Below, one piece after another: positions 53,596 to 62,186 of a DNA stretch of 64,000 nt (the stretch's first letter is position 1; each line of letters starts with the position of its first letter). Where the stretch lies: positions 248,001 through 312,000 of the forward strand of contig NZ_BJKK01000002.1 in assembly GCF_006538325.1 (NCBI RefSeq), read 5' to 3'. Under the pieces are notes generated by a model, which ran no database searches, was not told the origin of the DNA, and saw only the letters and a program-made list of their open reading frames with translations. Made by a program: the position numbers and the translations under genes. The DNA comes from Alteromonas sp. KUL42 (GTDB lineage: Bacteria; Pseudomonadota; Gammaproteobacteria; Enterobacterales; Alteromonadaceae).

Positions 53596-55683
53596 TTACC
53601 AAATACGAACTCGTTCTTCTGGTGCAAGGTAAAGTGCATCACCTGGTTTAACATCAAATGCTTCATACCATGCGTCGTGGTTACGTGGTGCTTGTGCGCG
53701 GAATCGACCAGGCGCGTGGGTACCGGCGCGAAGCTGATTAAGCATGCTTTCTTCGGTACGTTTTTCTTTCCACACCTGTGCCCACGCCAAGAAGAAGCGT
53801 TGATCGCCGGTAAGACCATCAATAACCGGCGCTTCTTTACCGTTTAGGCTGAGCTTGTAGGCATGATATGCCATAGCTAGTCCACCCACATCACCAATGT
53901 TCTCACCTAAGCTATTGCGACCATTGACGAAGTTGCCTTCAATAGGCTCGTATTGGCTGTATTGTTCAGCCAACATGTCAGCCTTTTTCTCAAACGCTTC
54001 ACGATCAGCATCCGTCCACCAATTGCGCTGGATACCATTGGCATCTGACTTAGAGCCTTGGTCGTCAAAACCATGTCCCATCTCGTGACCAATAACAGCA
54101 CCTATTGCACCATAGTTTACGGCAGCGTCTGCATTCGGGTCGAAGAACGGAGGCTGAAGAATAGCTGCTGGGAATACAATCTCGTTAAACGAGCTGTTGT
54201 AATATGCATTTACACGTTGTGGTGTCATTCCCCAGCGATTGCGGTCTGTTTTTTGTAGCTCGCGCTCAACAGATTGGTCTTGGAAAAACTGTCGTAAGCT
54301 TCTCACGTTACTCATGAGGTCTTTTGCGTCAATACTCAAACCGTCAAATGATTGCCACTCGTCTGGGTAACCAATTTTTGGATTGAAGGCCATTAACTTC
54401 TCTTTTGCATTTACTTTGGTTTCGGCACTCATCCAATCGAGGTTTTCGATGCGTTCACCCAATGCAGTGCGCAAGTTTTCAACCAACTCTGCCATCTGTG
54501 TTTTTGAGCTTTCTGGGAAGTATTCATTAACATAGATTTTGCCAATTGCGAAACCGAGAGATTCTGTTCCAGACATTTGGCTAACCGCGCGCTTCCAGCG
54601 TGGACGAGGTTCTTGTTGACCACTAAGCGTACGGCCAAAGAAATCAAAATTGGCTAAATAAACGTCTTCAGAGAGTAATTCTGCATTGTTTGAAATAGTG
54701 TGGTATTTCAAATATGCCTTCCAATCTGCCAAGTCTGCTTCGTTAATAATTTTAATAACTTCTTTAACTGGCTCTGGTTGTGTGATGTTTAGCTCTGGTA
54801 CAGCGTAACCGGTTTGCGCAAAATAGGTGTCCCAGTCAAAACCAGAGTATTCGTCGGTTAGTTTGCTGCGCTCTATTTGGTTAAGGGTTAAGTCTCTGTT
54901 ACGGCGCTTTTCTCTCGGCCACTGTATTTCAGCAATTTGCGTTTCTAGTGCAAGTATCTTCGCCGCTTTTTCGGCCGCATTTTCAACGCCTGCGAAATTC
55001 AACATTTGTTCTATGTGCGCCACATACGCTTCACGAATTTTTACAAAGCGCTCTGTGTCACTAAGGTAATAGTCTCTATCTGGAAGACCAAGACCACCAA
55101 CACCAACACTAAGTTGATATTCGTTAGGGTCGAGACGGTTGTACCACATGCCACTGCCAATGGGGCTTGTTGAATCCACTAACCAACTTTTACCAAAGGC
55201 AGCGGTAAGGTCTTTAGTATTCGCAATAGCATCAATTGAAGCGAGTACATCTTCGATAGGTGCGATGCCTTTTTCGTTAATGGTGTCAGTGTCCATGTAG
55301 GCAACAAAAAAGTCATGCACTAGCTGCTCTTCAGCGTTCAGTGTGCTCTTTTCCATCAAGCCGTCAATAATGTTTTTAACCTGTTCTTCACTGCGCTCAG
55401 CAAGACCTGTAAAGGCCCCATAGCGTGTTTTGTCTGCGGGTAACTCGTAATTGTCATACCAAGTTCCGCTTGCATACATAAAGAAGTCGTCACCAGGTTT
55501 AACTGCTTCATTGCGAGCAGTAAGGTCTACACCGAATGAGCCTAGTTCTGCTTCACCTTTCGTTTCTGATGTTGTTTGAGGAGCCTCAACAGAGGTGGTT
55601 TTTTCTTGAGTTTGTTGAGGTTGGCTGCAACCAGCTAAACCTAATGATGCCGCGATTGCTACGGCGAGAAGTTTATATTTCAT
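53596..55683 (-). CDS. M13 family metallopeptidase lipoprotein (PepO/neprilysin-like)
   Basis: ATG 55683 gives 695 residues starting MKYKLLAVAIAASLGLAGC. The lipobox LAGC puts the lipidated Cys at 19. The zinc site is HEMGH (His533 and His537), with the third ligand Glu594 in ENIGDVGG and the substrate-binding NAYYNSSFNEIVFPAAILQPP region before it. It ends in RVRIW like other M13 enzymes. It should cut peptides in the periplasm or at the outer membrane. Its start lies 11 bases inside the end of the upstream FemAB-like gene, so the two are coupled. Confidence 0.92.
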   Translation of the reverse strand: MKYKLLAVAIAASLGLAGCSQPQQTQEKTTSVEAPQTTSETKGEAELGSFGVDLTARNEAVKPGDDFFMYASGTWYDNYELPADKTRYGAFTGLAERSEEQVKNIIDGLMEKSTLNAEEQLVHDFFVAYMDTDTINEKGIAPIEDVLASIDAIANTKDLTAAFGKSWLVDSTSPIGSGMWYNRLDPNEYQLSVGVGGLGLPDRDYYLSDTERFVKIREAYVAHIEQMLNFAGVENAAEKAAKILALETQIAEIQWPREKRRNRDLTLNQIERSKLTDEYSGFDWDTYFAQTGYAVPELNITQPEPVKEVIKIINEADLADWKAYLKYHTISNNAELLSEDVYLANFDFFGRTLSGQQEPRPRWKRAVSQMSGTESLGFAIGKIYVNEYFPESSKTQMAELVENLRTALGERIENLDWMSAETKVNAKEKLMAFNPKIGYPDEWQSFDGLSIDAKDLMSNVRSLRQFFQDQSVERELQKTDRNRWGMTPQRVNAYYNSSFNEIVFPAAILQPPFFDPNADAAVNYGAIGAVIGHEMGHGFDDQGSKSDANGIQRNWWTDADREAFEKKADMLAEQYSQYEPIEGNFVNGRNSLGENIGDVGGLAMAYHAYKLSLNGKEAPVIDGLTGDQRFFLAWAQVWKEKRTEESMLNQLRAGTHAPGRFRAQAPRNHDAWYEAFDVKPGDALYLAPEERVRIW

Positions 55684-56905
55684 CGTTTTTCTCGTTGTGA
55701 TCTTCAGTGTTAGGTGCTCTGACACTTGTTGTTTTTAAATGTGGCACGAAATTCTCGTTAAAAGGTAAAGCATTACGCGCCTGATTAAAATAGTGAATAA
55801 TATGTTGTGTTTCTTGCTGTAAAAAGTCTGCTACAGCACGGTGGAAAGCGCCTTCAAAAAGTTGATGACTTGAACGGCAATAAATGGGTTCAAACCCCCG
55901 CAATATCTTATGCTCACCCTGAGTTCCTGGGTTGAAAAGTGGAAGGTTATTGGCAATAGCGAACTCGATACCTTCGAAATAACAGCACGCAAAGTGAAGA
56001 CCACTTATATCTTTTAGTGACCCCCAATAACGCCCATAAAGCCCATTATCATCAAAAAAGAAAAGGGCACTTGCAATGGGCTTATCGTGTTCGCGAGCAA
56101 CGACTATTAACATGTTATTAGCCATCGTCTCGCGTAGCCGATGGAAAAAGTCGTCATTTAAATAACCTGTATGGCCGCTGCGCTTAAGATATGTAGACTG
56201 ATAGCACTGCATAAAAAAATGCAGTATGTCATCGGTAATCTCATTGCCCGTGTGATGGATGAATTGAATTCCTTGCTGTGCGTGATGTCGTCTAACTTTT
56301 CGGATGTCTTTGCGTTTTCGCGACGTTAACGCATCGAGAAACGCATGAAAGTCTACGTATTGGTAATTATGCCATTGAAATTGCACAGAATATCGTTGCA
56401 GATAGCTGCCTGTCTTATGCAAGTCCCGTTGGTTTCTTTCGTCAAAGAATAACCAATGTATCGAAGACAACGTAACGCCATATTGAGTATGACAATGCAC
56501 TTTAAGAGTGTCTGCAATGTCTGAAAACAGGGAGGCTGTTAATACCTCTTCGTCAGCGCACAGTACTCTAGAGCCAGTAACCGGAGTAAAAGGAATAGCT
56601 GAAATCCATTTTGGATAGTAGTCACGACCGTGTTGATGATAGGCATTTGCCCAAGCGTGATCGAACACGTATTCGCCATAACTATGAGTTTTTAAATACC
56701 CAGGAATGGCAACGAGTAGCTGGTTGTCTTGTTTCACGACAACATGACAAGGCAGCCAACCTGTATCATTGCTACAACAATGGCTGTCTTCTAATGCGTG
56801 CATAAATTCGTGTCGCAAAAATGGCCCCGCGTTTTGTGCAAGGTCATTCCATTGTTCGGCTGGTATCTCAGTAATATTGTGGATAACGCTTATTTTATAA
56901 TTCAT
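55673..56905 (-). CDS. FemAB/GNAT-like protein (COG3146 type)
   Basis: The 410-residue protein resembles the COG3146 group, annotated in many genomes as an uncharacterised peptidoglycan-related acyltransferase-like protein. GPFLRHEFMHALEDSHCC, RKRKDIRKVRRHH, FNPGTQGEHKILRGFEP and a double GNAT fold pattern (ASALFFFDDNGLYGRYWG) support this. No membrane segment or signal is visible, so it is cytoplasmic. The substrate is unknown. It is the first gene of a two-gene operon with the M13 peptidase, a pairing that gives no clear clue. Confidence 0.78.
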   Translation of the reverse strand: MNYKISVIHNITEIPAEQWNDLAQNAGPFLRHEFMHALEDSHCCSNDTGWLPCHVVVKQDNQLLVAIPGYLKTHSYGEYVFDHAWANAYHQHGRDYYPKWISAIPFTPVTGSRVLCADEEVLTASLFSDIADTLKVHCHTQYGVTLSSIHWLFFDERNQRDLHKTGSYLQRYSVQFQWHNYQYVDFHAFLDALTSRKRKDIRKVRRHHAQQGIQFIHHTGNEITDDILHFFMQCYQSTYLKRSGHTGYLNDDFFHRLRETMANNMLIVVAREHDKPIASALFFFDDNGLYGRYWGSLKDISGLHFACCYFEGIEFAIANNLPLFNPGTQGEHKILRGFEPIYCRSSHQLFEGAFHRAVADFLQQETQHIIHYFNQARNALPFNENFVPHLKTTSVRAPNTEDHNEKNDEI

Positions 56906-57022
56906 TGTTAAAAGTTAAGTCTATTCAACTGAGAAATAATGTTGTTTGGGCTGCGAGACAGTGTGTATATCGTTAGAATACGGTTGTTACTACGTTTTAT
57001 AAAGAAGAGTAAGTTCACAAAA

Positions 57023-57472
57023 ATGTCAGAGTTTGATCGAAAAATCATTACCGACGCGATTACTCGCATGTTGGCACGACGAGAGCATAGCTTTGATGAA
57101 GTGGTGCGCAAGTTAAAGCTGAAGGGAATAGACAGTGAGTCATTCATGCCGATACTTGAAGAATTCAGACACGCTGATATTCAAAGTGATATGCGATTTG
57201 CCGAGAGCAGAGCGCGAGCACTGTATTTAAAAGGCAAAGGCCCTCGTGCAATTAAGCTTGATTTACAACAATACGGTGTGGGTGAAGGAGATGCAGAGCG
57301 CGCACTTGATGAGATTGAGCCCGATTGGTTTGAAAGCGCTAAACGAGTGAAAGTGAAAAAATTTGGTGAATTTTTTGAAACTGACTTCACATTGAGACTG
57401 AAGCAAAAACAGTTTCTTCAATACCGTGGTTTTTACCAAGAACACATTGAATATGCAGTAAGCGGTGATTGA
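57023..57472 (+). CDS. recX: RecA regulatory protein RecX
   Basis: ATG 57023 after AAGAAGAG gives 149 residues, the normal RecX size. Three-helix repeat units are visible: AITRMLARREHSFDEVVRKL, then the segment beginning DMRFAESRARALYLKG with GPRAIKLDLQQYGV, then the C-terminal LRLKQKQFLQYRGF. RecX binds RecA filaments and limits their growth. In E. coli and many relatives it follows recA directly. Here recA is absent and the upstream gene runs the other way. alaS follows as usual. Confidence 0.88.
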   Translation: MSEFDRKIITDAITRMLARREHSFDEVVRKLKLKGIDSESFMPILEEFRHADIQSDMRFAESRARALYLKGKGPRAIKLDLQQYGVGEGDAERALDEIEPDWFESAKRVKVKKFGEFFETDFTLRLKQKQFLQYRGFYQEHIEYAVSGD

Positions 57473-57699
57473 TACCGTGAATACACGCTATTTTGAGCGT
57501 ATTTTCACACTTTTTTGTTCACTTGTTGGCTTGCTTGGTCTTAACAAAAATGCGCTTTCCGTGGTATTGTTGCGCAAATTTGTGTGCATAACGCATGTGT
57601 TTATTTTACACGTGCAACAAAAAGCAACGTGCCATACGCTGAGTTTGGCGCAATAGCGTGCCACTTTACATTAATAGAATTAAGGAAGTTAGGTTTTCA

Positions 57700-60297
57700 A
57701 TGACATTATCAACTGCTGACTTACGTAACAAGTTTATCGAATATTTTAAAAGTCATGGCCATCAGGCGGTGTCTAGCTCGTCACTGGTACCAGCAGATGA
57801 TCCCACACTTCTTTTCACCAACGCGGGTATGAATCAGTTCAAAGACACGTTTTTGGGTACAGAGAAGCGCAGTTACACCAGAGCGGTTTCGTCGCAGCGT
57901 TGCGTGCGCGCTGGTGGTAAACACAATGACTTGGAAAACGTAGGGTATACCGCACGTCACCACACTTTCTTTGAAATGTTGGGTAATTTCAGTTTTGGTG
58001 ACTACTTCAAAAAAGAAGCCATTGAATTTGCATGGAATTTCTTAACGGTAGAAATAGGTCTTCCAAAAGAGAAATTATTGGTTACCGTTTATTCCGAAGA
58101 CGATGAAGCCTTTGATATTTGGGAAAGCCACATCGGTGTTCCAAAGGAAAAAATAATTAGAATCAGTACATCTGATAACTTTTGGTCGATGGGGGACACT
58201 GGACCTTGTGGGCCGTGTTCTGAAATTTTCTATGATCACGGCGAGCATATTTGGGGTGGGCCTCCAGGAACTCCAGAAGAAGACGGTGATCGTTTCATCG
58301 AGATCTGGAATTTGGTTTTCATGCAATTCAACAAGCAGTCAGACGGCACTATGGAGCCTCTGCCTAAGCCTTCAATTGATACTGGTATGGGCCTTGAGCG
58401 TATTTCAGCTATTTTGCAAAACGTTCACAGTAACTACGAAATTGATCTCTTCCAAAATCTTATCAAATCAGCGGCATCAATTGTTGGTACTGACGATCTA
58501 GAAAACAAGTCGTTGCGCGTTATCGCTGACCACATTCGCTCGTGTAGTTTCCTAATTTGTGACGGTGTTATGCCCACAAATGAAGGTCGTGGTTATGTAC
58601 TACGCCGTATTATTCGTCGCGCCGTGCGACACGGCTATCAATTGGGCGCTGAAGACATTTTCTTCTACAAGTTGGTAGCCTCTTTGACCAAAGAAATGGG
58701 TGAAGCATACCCTGAATTGGTCGAACAACTTCCTGTTATTGAAAAAGTACTACGGGTTGAAGAAGAGCAGTTCAGCAAAACCTTGTCACGCGGCTTAGCT
58801 TTGCTAAGTGAATCGTTGGAAACACTAGAAGGCGACACCATTCCAGGTGAAGTGGTATTTAAGTTATACGACACTTATGGTTTCCCTACTGACCTTACCA
58901 ACGACGTTGCCCGCGAACACAATTTGAAAATTGATGAAGAGGGTTTTGAAGCAGCGATGCAAGCGCAGCGTGCGCGTGCCCAACAAGCGAGTAACTTTGG
59001 TGCTGATTACAATGCTAAGTTAGCTGTTGACCATCAAACTGCTTTTACAGGCTACACCGATGTTGAAGGTGAAGCGAACGTAGTAGAGCTTATTGCTGAT
59101 AACGGTTTTGTCGACGTATTGAAAGACGGTCAAGAAGGTATTGTGGTACTAGATAGCACACCGTTTTATGCCGAAAGTGGTGGTCAGGCTGGTGATAAAG
59201 GTGTACTACGAGTTGCCAATGGTGAGTTTGTTGTAACTGACACCCAAAAAATGGGTAATGCCTTTGCGCACAAAGGTGTCGCTAAGGGCAATGTAACAAA
59301 GGGCGACAAAGCGACAGCAGCTATTGATGCAGCAAATCGCGAAGCAATTAAAAAGAACCACAGTGCTACCCATCTATTACATGCTGCACTTCGCGAGATT
59401 TTAGGAGAGCATGTCACGCAGAAAGGCTCATTGGTTGAAGCATCGCGCTTGCGTTTTGACTTCTCGCACTTTGAAGCCGTAACCAGTGAGCAGCTTTTGG
59501 AAATTGAGCGCCGTGTGAACAGTGAAATTAGAGCTAACCATGCTCTTGCTACTGAGTTGATGGAGCTTGAGGAAGCGAAAGCCTCTGGAGCAATGGCACT
59601 ATTTGGTGAGAAGTACGACGAGAAGGTACGTGTTGTCACTATGGGGCCGTTCTCTGTAGAACTTTGTGGTGGTACGCATGTGAGTCGCACCGGTGATATT
59701 GGTTTGTTTAAAATCATCAGCGAAGCGGGTATTGCCTCTGGTGTACGTCGTATCGAGGCCGTATCAGGTGAACAAGCGCTTGAACTAGTACAAACCCAGC
59801 AAGCGACCTTATCGAACTTGTCAGCTATGCTTAAAACTGATACGCAAAATGTACTTGAGCGTGTTACGGCACTGCAAAATCATACTAAAGAATTAGAAAA
59901 AGCGCTTAATTCTGCTAAACAAAAACTGGCGAGTCAGCAAGGGGCTGATATGCTTAGTAATGTAGTAGAGATTAACGGCGTTAAAGTACTCGTTGCTAAT
60001 TTGGAAGGTGTTGAAGCGAAGTCATTGCGTTCAATGATGGACGACATTAAAAACCGAATTGGTGAAGGCGTGGTAGTACTAGGTGTTGCCGATGATAAGA
60101 AAGTTAACCTTATCGCAGGTGTAACTAAAAACCTTACTGCTAAAATTAAAGCGGGTGAGCTGGTTAATTTTGTTGCGTCGCAAGTAGGTGGAAAAGGCGG
60201 TGGTCGTCCTGACATGGCCCAAGCGGGTGGTGACAAACCAGAAAGCTTGGTTTCAGCGTTAGATTCGGTTAACGCTTGGTTACAAGATAAGCTATAA
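57700..60297 (+). CDS. alaS: Alanyl-tRNA synthetase AlaS
   Basis: ATG 57700 is chosen (an in-frame GTG lies at 57658). The product has 865 residues, the usual size. The class II catalytic domain (1-240) has [20 protein letters not shown]. The editing domain has [11 protein letters not shown] and the zinc-site Cys in [10 protein letters not shown]. The C-terminal DHHA1-like region has [15 protein letters not shown]. It charges tRNA-Ala. The recX-alaS-csrA order is conserved in gammaproteobacteria. Confidence 0.97.
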   Translation: MTLSTADLRNKFIEYFKSHGHQAVSSSSLVPADDPTLLFTNAGMNQFKDTFLGTEKRSYTRAVSSQRCVRAGGKHNDLENVGYTARHHTFFEMLGNFSFGDYFKKEAIEFAWNFLTVEIGLPKEKLLVTVYSEDDEAFDIWESHIGVPKEKIIRISTSDNFWSMGDTGPCGPCSEIFYDHGEHIWGGPPGTPEEDGDRFIEIWNLVFMQFNKQSDGTMEPLPKPSIDTGMGLERISAILQNVHSNYEIDLFQNLIKSAASIVGTDDLENKSLRVIADHIRSCSFLICDGVMPTNEGRGYVLRRIIRRAVRHGYQLGAEDIFFYKLVASLTKEMGEAYPELVEQLPVIEKVLRVEEEQFSKTLSRGLALLSESLETLEGDTIPGEVVFKLYDTYGFPTDLTNDVAREHNLKIDEEGFEAAMQAQRARAQQASNFGADYNAKLAVDHQTAFTGYTDVEGEANVVELIADNGFVDVLKDGQEGIVVLDSTPFYAESGGQAGDKGVLRVANGEFVVTDTQKMGNAFAHKGVAKGNVTKGDKATAAIDAANREAIKKNHSATHLLHAALREILGEHVTQKGSLVEASRLRFDFSHFEAVTSEQLLEIERRVNSEIRANHALATELMELEEAKASGAMALFGEKYDEKVRVVTMGPFSVELCGGTHVSRTGDIGLFKIISEAGIASGVRRIEAVSGEQALELVQTQQATLSNLSAMLKTDTQNVLERVTALQNHTKELEKALNSAKQKLASQQGADMLSNVVEINGVKVLVANLEGVEAKSLRSMMDDIKNRIGEGVVVLGVADDKKVNLIAGVTKNLTAKIKAGELVNFVASQVGGKGGGRPDMAQAGGDKPESLVSALDSVNAWLQDKL

Positions 60298-60429
60298 TTA
60301 TTCATTGTAGATAACAGTGAGTTTTTGAAGTGACGCAGAAACAAGGAACCACTGTCGCTTTCGTTGGGTCGTGCCGACGTGAGCAAACCTCAAAGGATAT
60401 GTTCAGTATTAAGGAACAGGAGCAATAGA

Positions 60430-60621
60430 ATGCTTATTTTGACTCGTCGAGTTGGTGAAACACTTATGGTTGGTGACGATGTTACCGTTACTGTACTAGG
60501 TGTAAAAGGGAATCAGGTACGAATAGGTGTTAATGCACCGAAAGAAGTTTCTGTGCACCGTGAAGAAATATACATGCGCATTCAAGCAGAGAAAGGCGGA
60601 GAGTCTAGTTCTGCTGAATAA
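60430..60621 (+). CDS. csrA: Carbon storage regulator CsrA
   Basis: ATG 60430 with AGGAG upstream gives 63 residues: [18 protein letters not shown] and [18 protein letters not shown] are diagnostic. CsrA binds GGA-containing hairpins in mRNA leaders and controls carbon flow, biofilm and motility. It follows alaS by 132 bases and has its own terminator. Confidence 0.97.
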   Translation: MLILTRRVGETLMVGDDVTVTVLGVKGNQVRIGVNAPKEVSVHREEIYMRIQAEKGGESSSAE

Positions 60622-60643
60622 GAGTAAAATATTCTTCATTGGG

Positions 60644-60672
60644 AAAGGTCAGCTTTTGCTGGCCTTTTTTTG
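60644..60672 (+). terminator. Rho-independent terminator after csrA
   Basis: AAAGGTCAGC and GCTGGCCTTT pair with one G-T wobble around a 4-base T loop, followed by a T-run. Confidence 0.88.
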
Positions 60673-60999
60673 TTTTTTATCACCTTTTTCATGCTCTTGC
60701 TTTTCTTATTTCGACTGAAAGTCATCCACTAAATTGTCAATTAGATAAAACGTTTTTCAGTAGTCTTAATAAAAAATTCAAAAAAACACCAAAAAAGTTT
60801 TAAATTATTTTCTATTTTTTACGGCAGAATTGACGTTTTCGCATAATATTAAAGTAATTGTTTACTTAGCTAGCTGTAAAAAGCGGTGATTTAAGCATGA
60901 GTAAATAAACCTATTTGTATGTAAGCTATACAAAATACGCTTTTTTTAAGCAATTCGATTAAAATGTCAGCGAGTGAACAGTTTCTTAGTAAAAAAGGT

Positions 61000-61035
61000 T
61001 TGACTCGCGCCACTGAATCCGTAAAATGCGCCCTG
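61000..61035 (+). promoter_or_regulatory. tRNA operon promoter with GC-rich discriminator
   Basis: TTGACT (61000-61005) and TAAAAT (61022-61027) are 16 bases apart, followed by GCGCCCTGC. A GC-rich discriminator is typical of promoters under stringent (ppGpp) control, as for stable RNA genes. Confidence 0.75.
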
Positions 61036-61042
61036 CACTTAC

Positions 61043-61135
<93 letters not shown>

Positions 61136-61171
61136 ATTCATTGATAGTGGCGGTCAATAAAAAGTTTTTGC

Positions 61172-61248
61172 GCGTGTGTAGCTCAGCTGGATAGAGTACC
61201 TGGCTACGAACCAGGCGGTCGGAGGTTCGAATCCTTCCACACGCGCCA
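61172..61248 (+). tRNA. tRNA-Arg (ACG anticodon), copy 1
   Basis: This is a 77-base cloverleaf: acceptor GCGTGTG/CACACGC, anticodon loop CTACGAA (ACG, read after A34 deamination), T-loop TTCGAAT and encoded CCA. It is identical to the next copy. Confidence 0.96.
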
Positions 61249-61301
61249 CTTATTTAAAAGCGTTACCTTTCGATGTAAAAGTTGAAAGTAAAAAAGACAA
61301 C

Positions 61302-61378
61302 GCGTGTGTAGCTCAGCTGGATAGAGTACCTGGCTACGAACCAGGCGGTCGGAGGTTCGAATCCTTCCACACGCGCCA
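61302..61378 (+). tRNA. tRNA-Arg (ACG anticodon), copy 2
   Basis: The 77-base sequence is identical to the preceding tRNA-Arg, 53 bases downstream. A terminator follows within 8 bases. Confidence 0.96.
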
Positions 61379-61385
61379 TATTAGA

Positions 61386-61413
61386 AAAACCCACCTAATC
61401 AGGTGGGTTTTTT
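61386..61413 (+). terminator. Rho-independent terminator of the tRNA operon
   Basis: AAAACCCACCT, loop AATC, AGGTGGGTTTT and further T. Confidence 0.92.
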
Positions 61414-61538
61414 ATGCCCGATTAATCTGTAGTCTTCATCACATCTTCAACTATACACTTTATTTAGATTGCGCTGTATTTTATACAATAAAGTGTACCT
61501 AAAAGGTCAACAAACGCTAATAAGCGGTCCCAATCATT

Positions 61539-61599
61539 ATACCAATCCGCATAGGTGTCTTCTCTCTCTGGTTGAGTAAACCTCTATGCGGACTGGCAT
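61539..61599. repeat. 61-bp palindromic intergenic repeat, copy 2
   Basis: ATACCAATCCGCATAG and CTATGCGGACTGGCAT form an inverted repeat with only two mismatched positions. The unit is the same length as the copy at 50440 with 10 differences. It lies in the gap between the tRNA operon and oadG. Confidence 0.75.
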
Positions 61600-61901
61600 A
61601 ATATCTACATGAATTCATATTACTTCTAACAACATTGCAAATTCACGAAAAAGCGACTTTACTGCTTAGAGTTACAGGTGCGAATCAAACTGTATTTCAA
61701 TAAATTAGTAGGTAAAAAGCAATTAACGTGAATTACAACGAAAATGCTCAAATGGTGTTTTGCAAGTTTATGTAAATATTAAGTGAATTTTGACATAAAA
61801 CTGCGTTTTTATAAGTTATTTGTGATTTTTTATTCTATTTTGTTGTTTTTGTAAAACCACCGTGATACTTATTCAGGACTAAAATAACAACAGGATCTAA
61901 G

Positions 61902-62168
61902 ATGAACTCAGATTCAATTGCCAGTTTGCTGTTTGAAGCAGGCTCGCTTATGCTCATCGGAATGCTATTTGTGTTTTCGTTTTTAGGGCTACTTATTATA
62001 GGTATTCACCTTATTGCTCGTTTTTGCGAAGCATTTCCCGGTGAGGTTGCAGAGCCGACACCTCAAGTAAAACGCCCCAACCAAGCTATTCAGCCCGGAA
62101 TTGATGGCAATGTGATTGCGGCGATTTCGGCAGCCATTCATACACATCGTCAAGCGACTAAAAAATAA
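61902..62168 (+). CDS. oadG: Oxaloacetate decarboxylase gamma subunit OadG
   Basis: The 88-residue protein has one N-terminal membrane helix (about 16-38, LMLIGMLFVFSFLGLLIIGI) and a short soluble tail, as in OadG. It anchors and assembles the sodium-pumping decarboxylase. The alpha subunit gene starts 18 bases later. Confidence 0.9.
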   Translation: MNSDSIASLLFEAGSLMLIGMLFVFSFLGLLIIGIHLIARFCEAFPGEVAEPTPQVKRPNQAIQPGIDGNVIAAISAAIHTHRQATKK

Positions 62169-62186
62169 TTTTATTCAGGAGTTACC

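Larger units (their letters stand above)
60622..61042. other. Intergenic region between csrA and the tRNA genes
   Basis: These 421 bases are AT-rich in the first 300. They contain the csrA terminator and, at the end, the tRNA promoter. No gene was seen. Confidence 0.6.
61379..61901. other. Intergenic region between tRNA cluster and oadG
   Basis: These 523 bases hold the tRNA terminator and the palindromic repeat. The 300 bases before oadG are very AT-rich and should include the oad promoter. No gene was seen. Confidence 0.55.

Noticed and set aside
57465..57656. 63-codon frame between recX and alaS
   Set aside because: It has hydrophobic random composition and no ribosome site; it is most likely untranslated spacer.
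59184..59717. 177-codon minus-strand open frame inside alaS
   Set aside because: It is antisense to the conserved alaS editing domain, with no ribosome site or family match.
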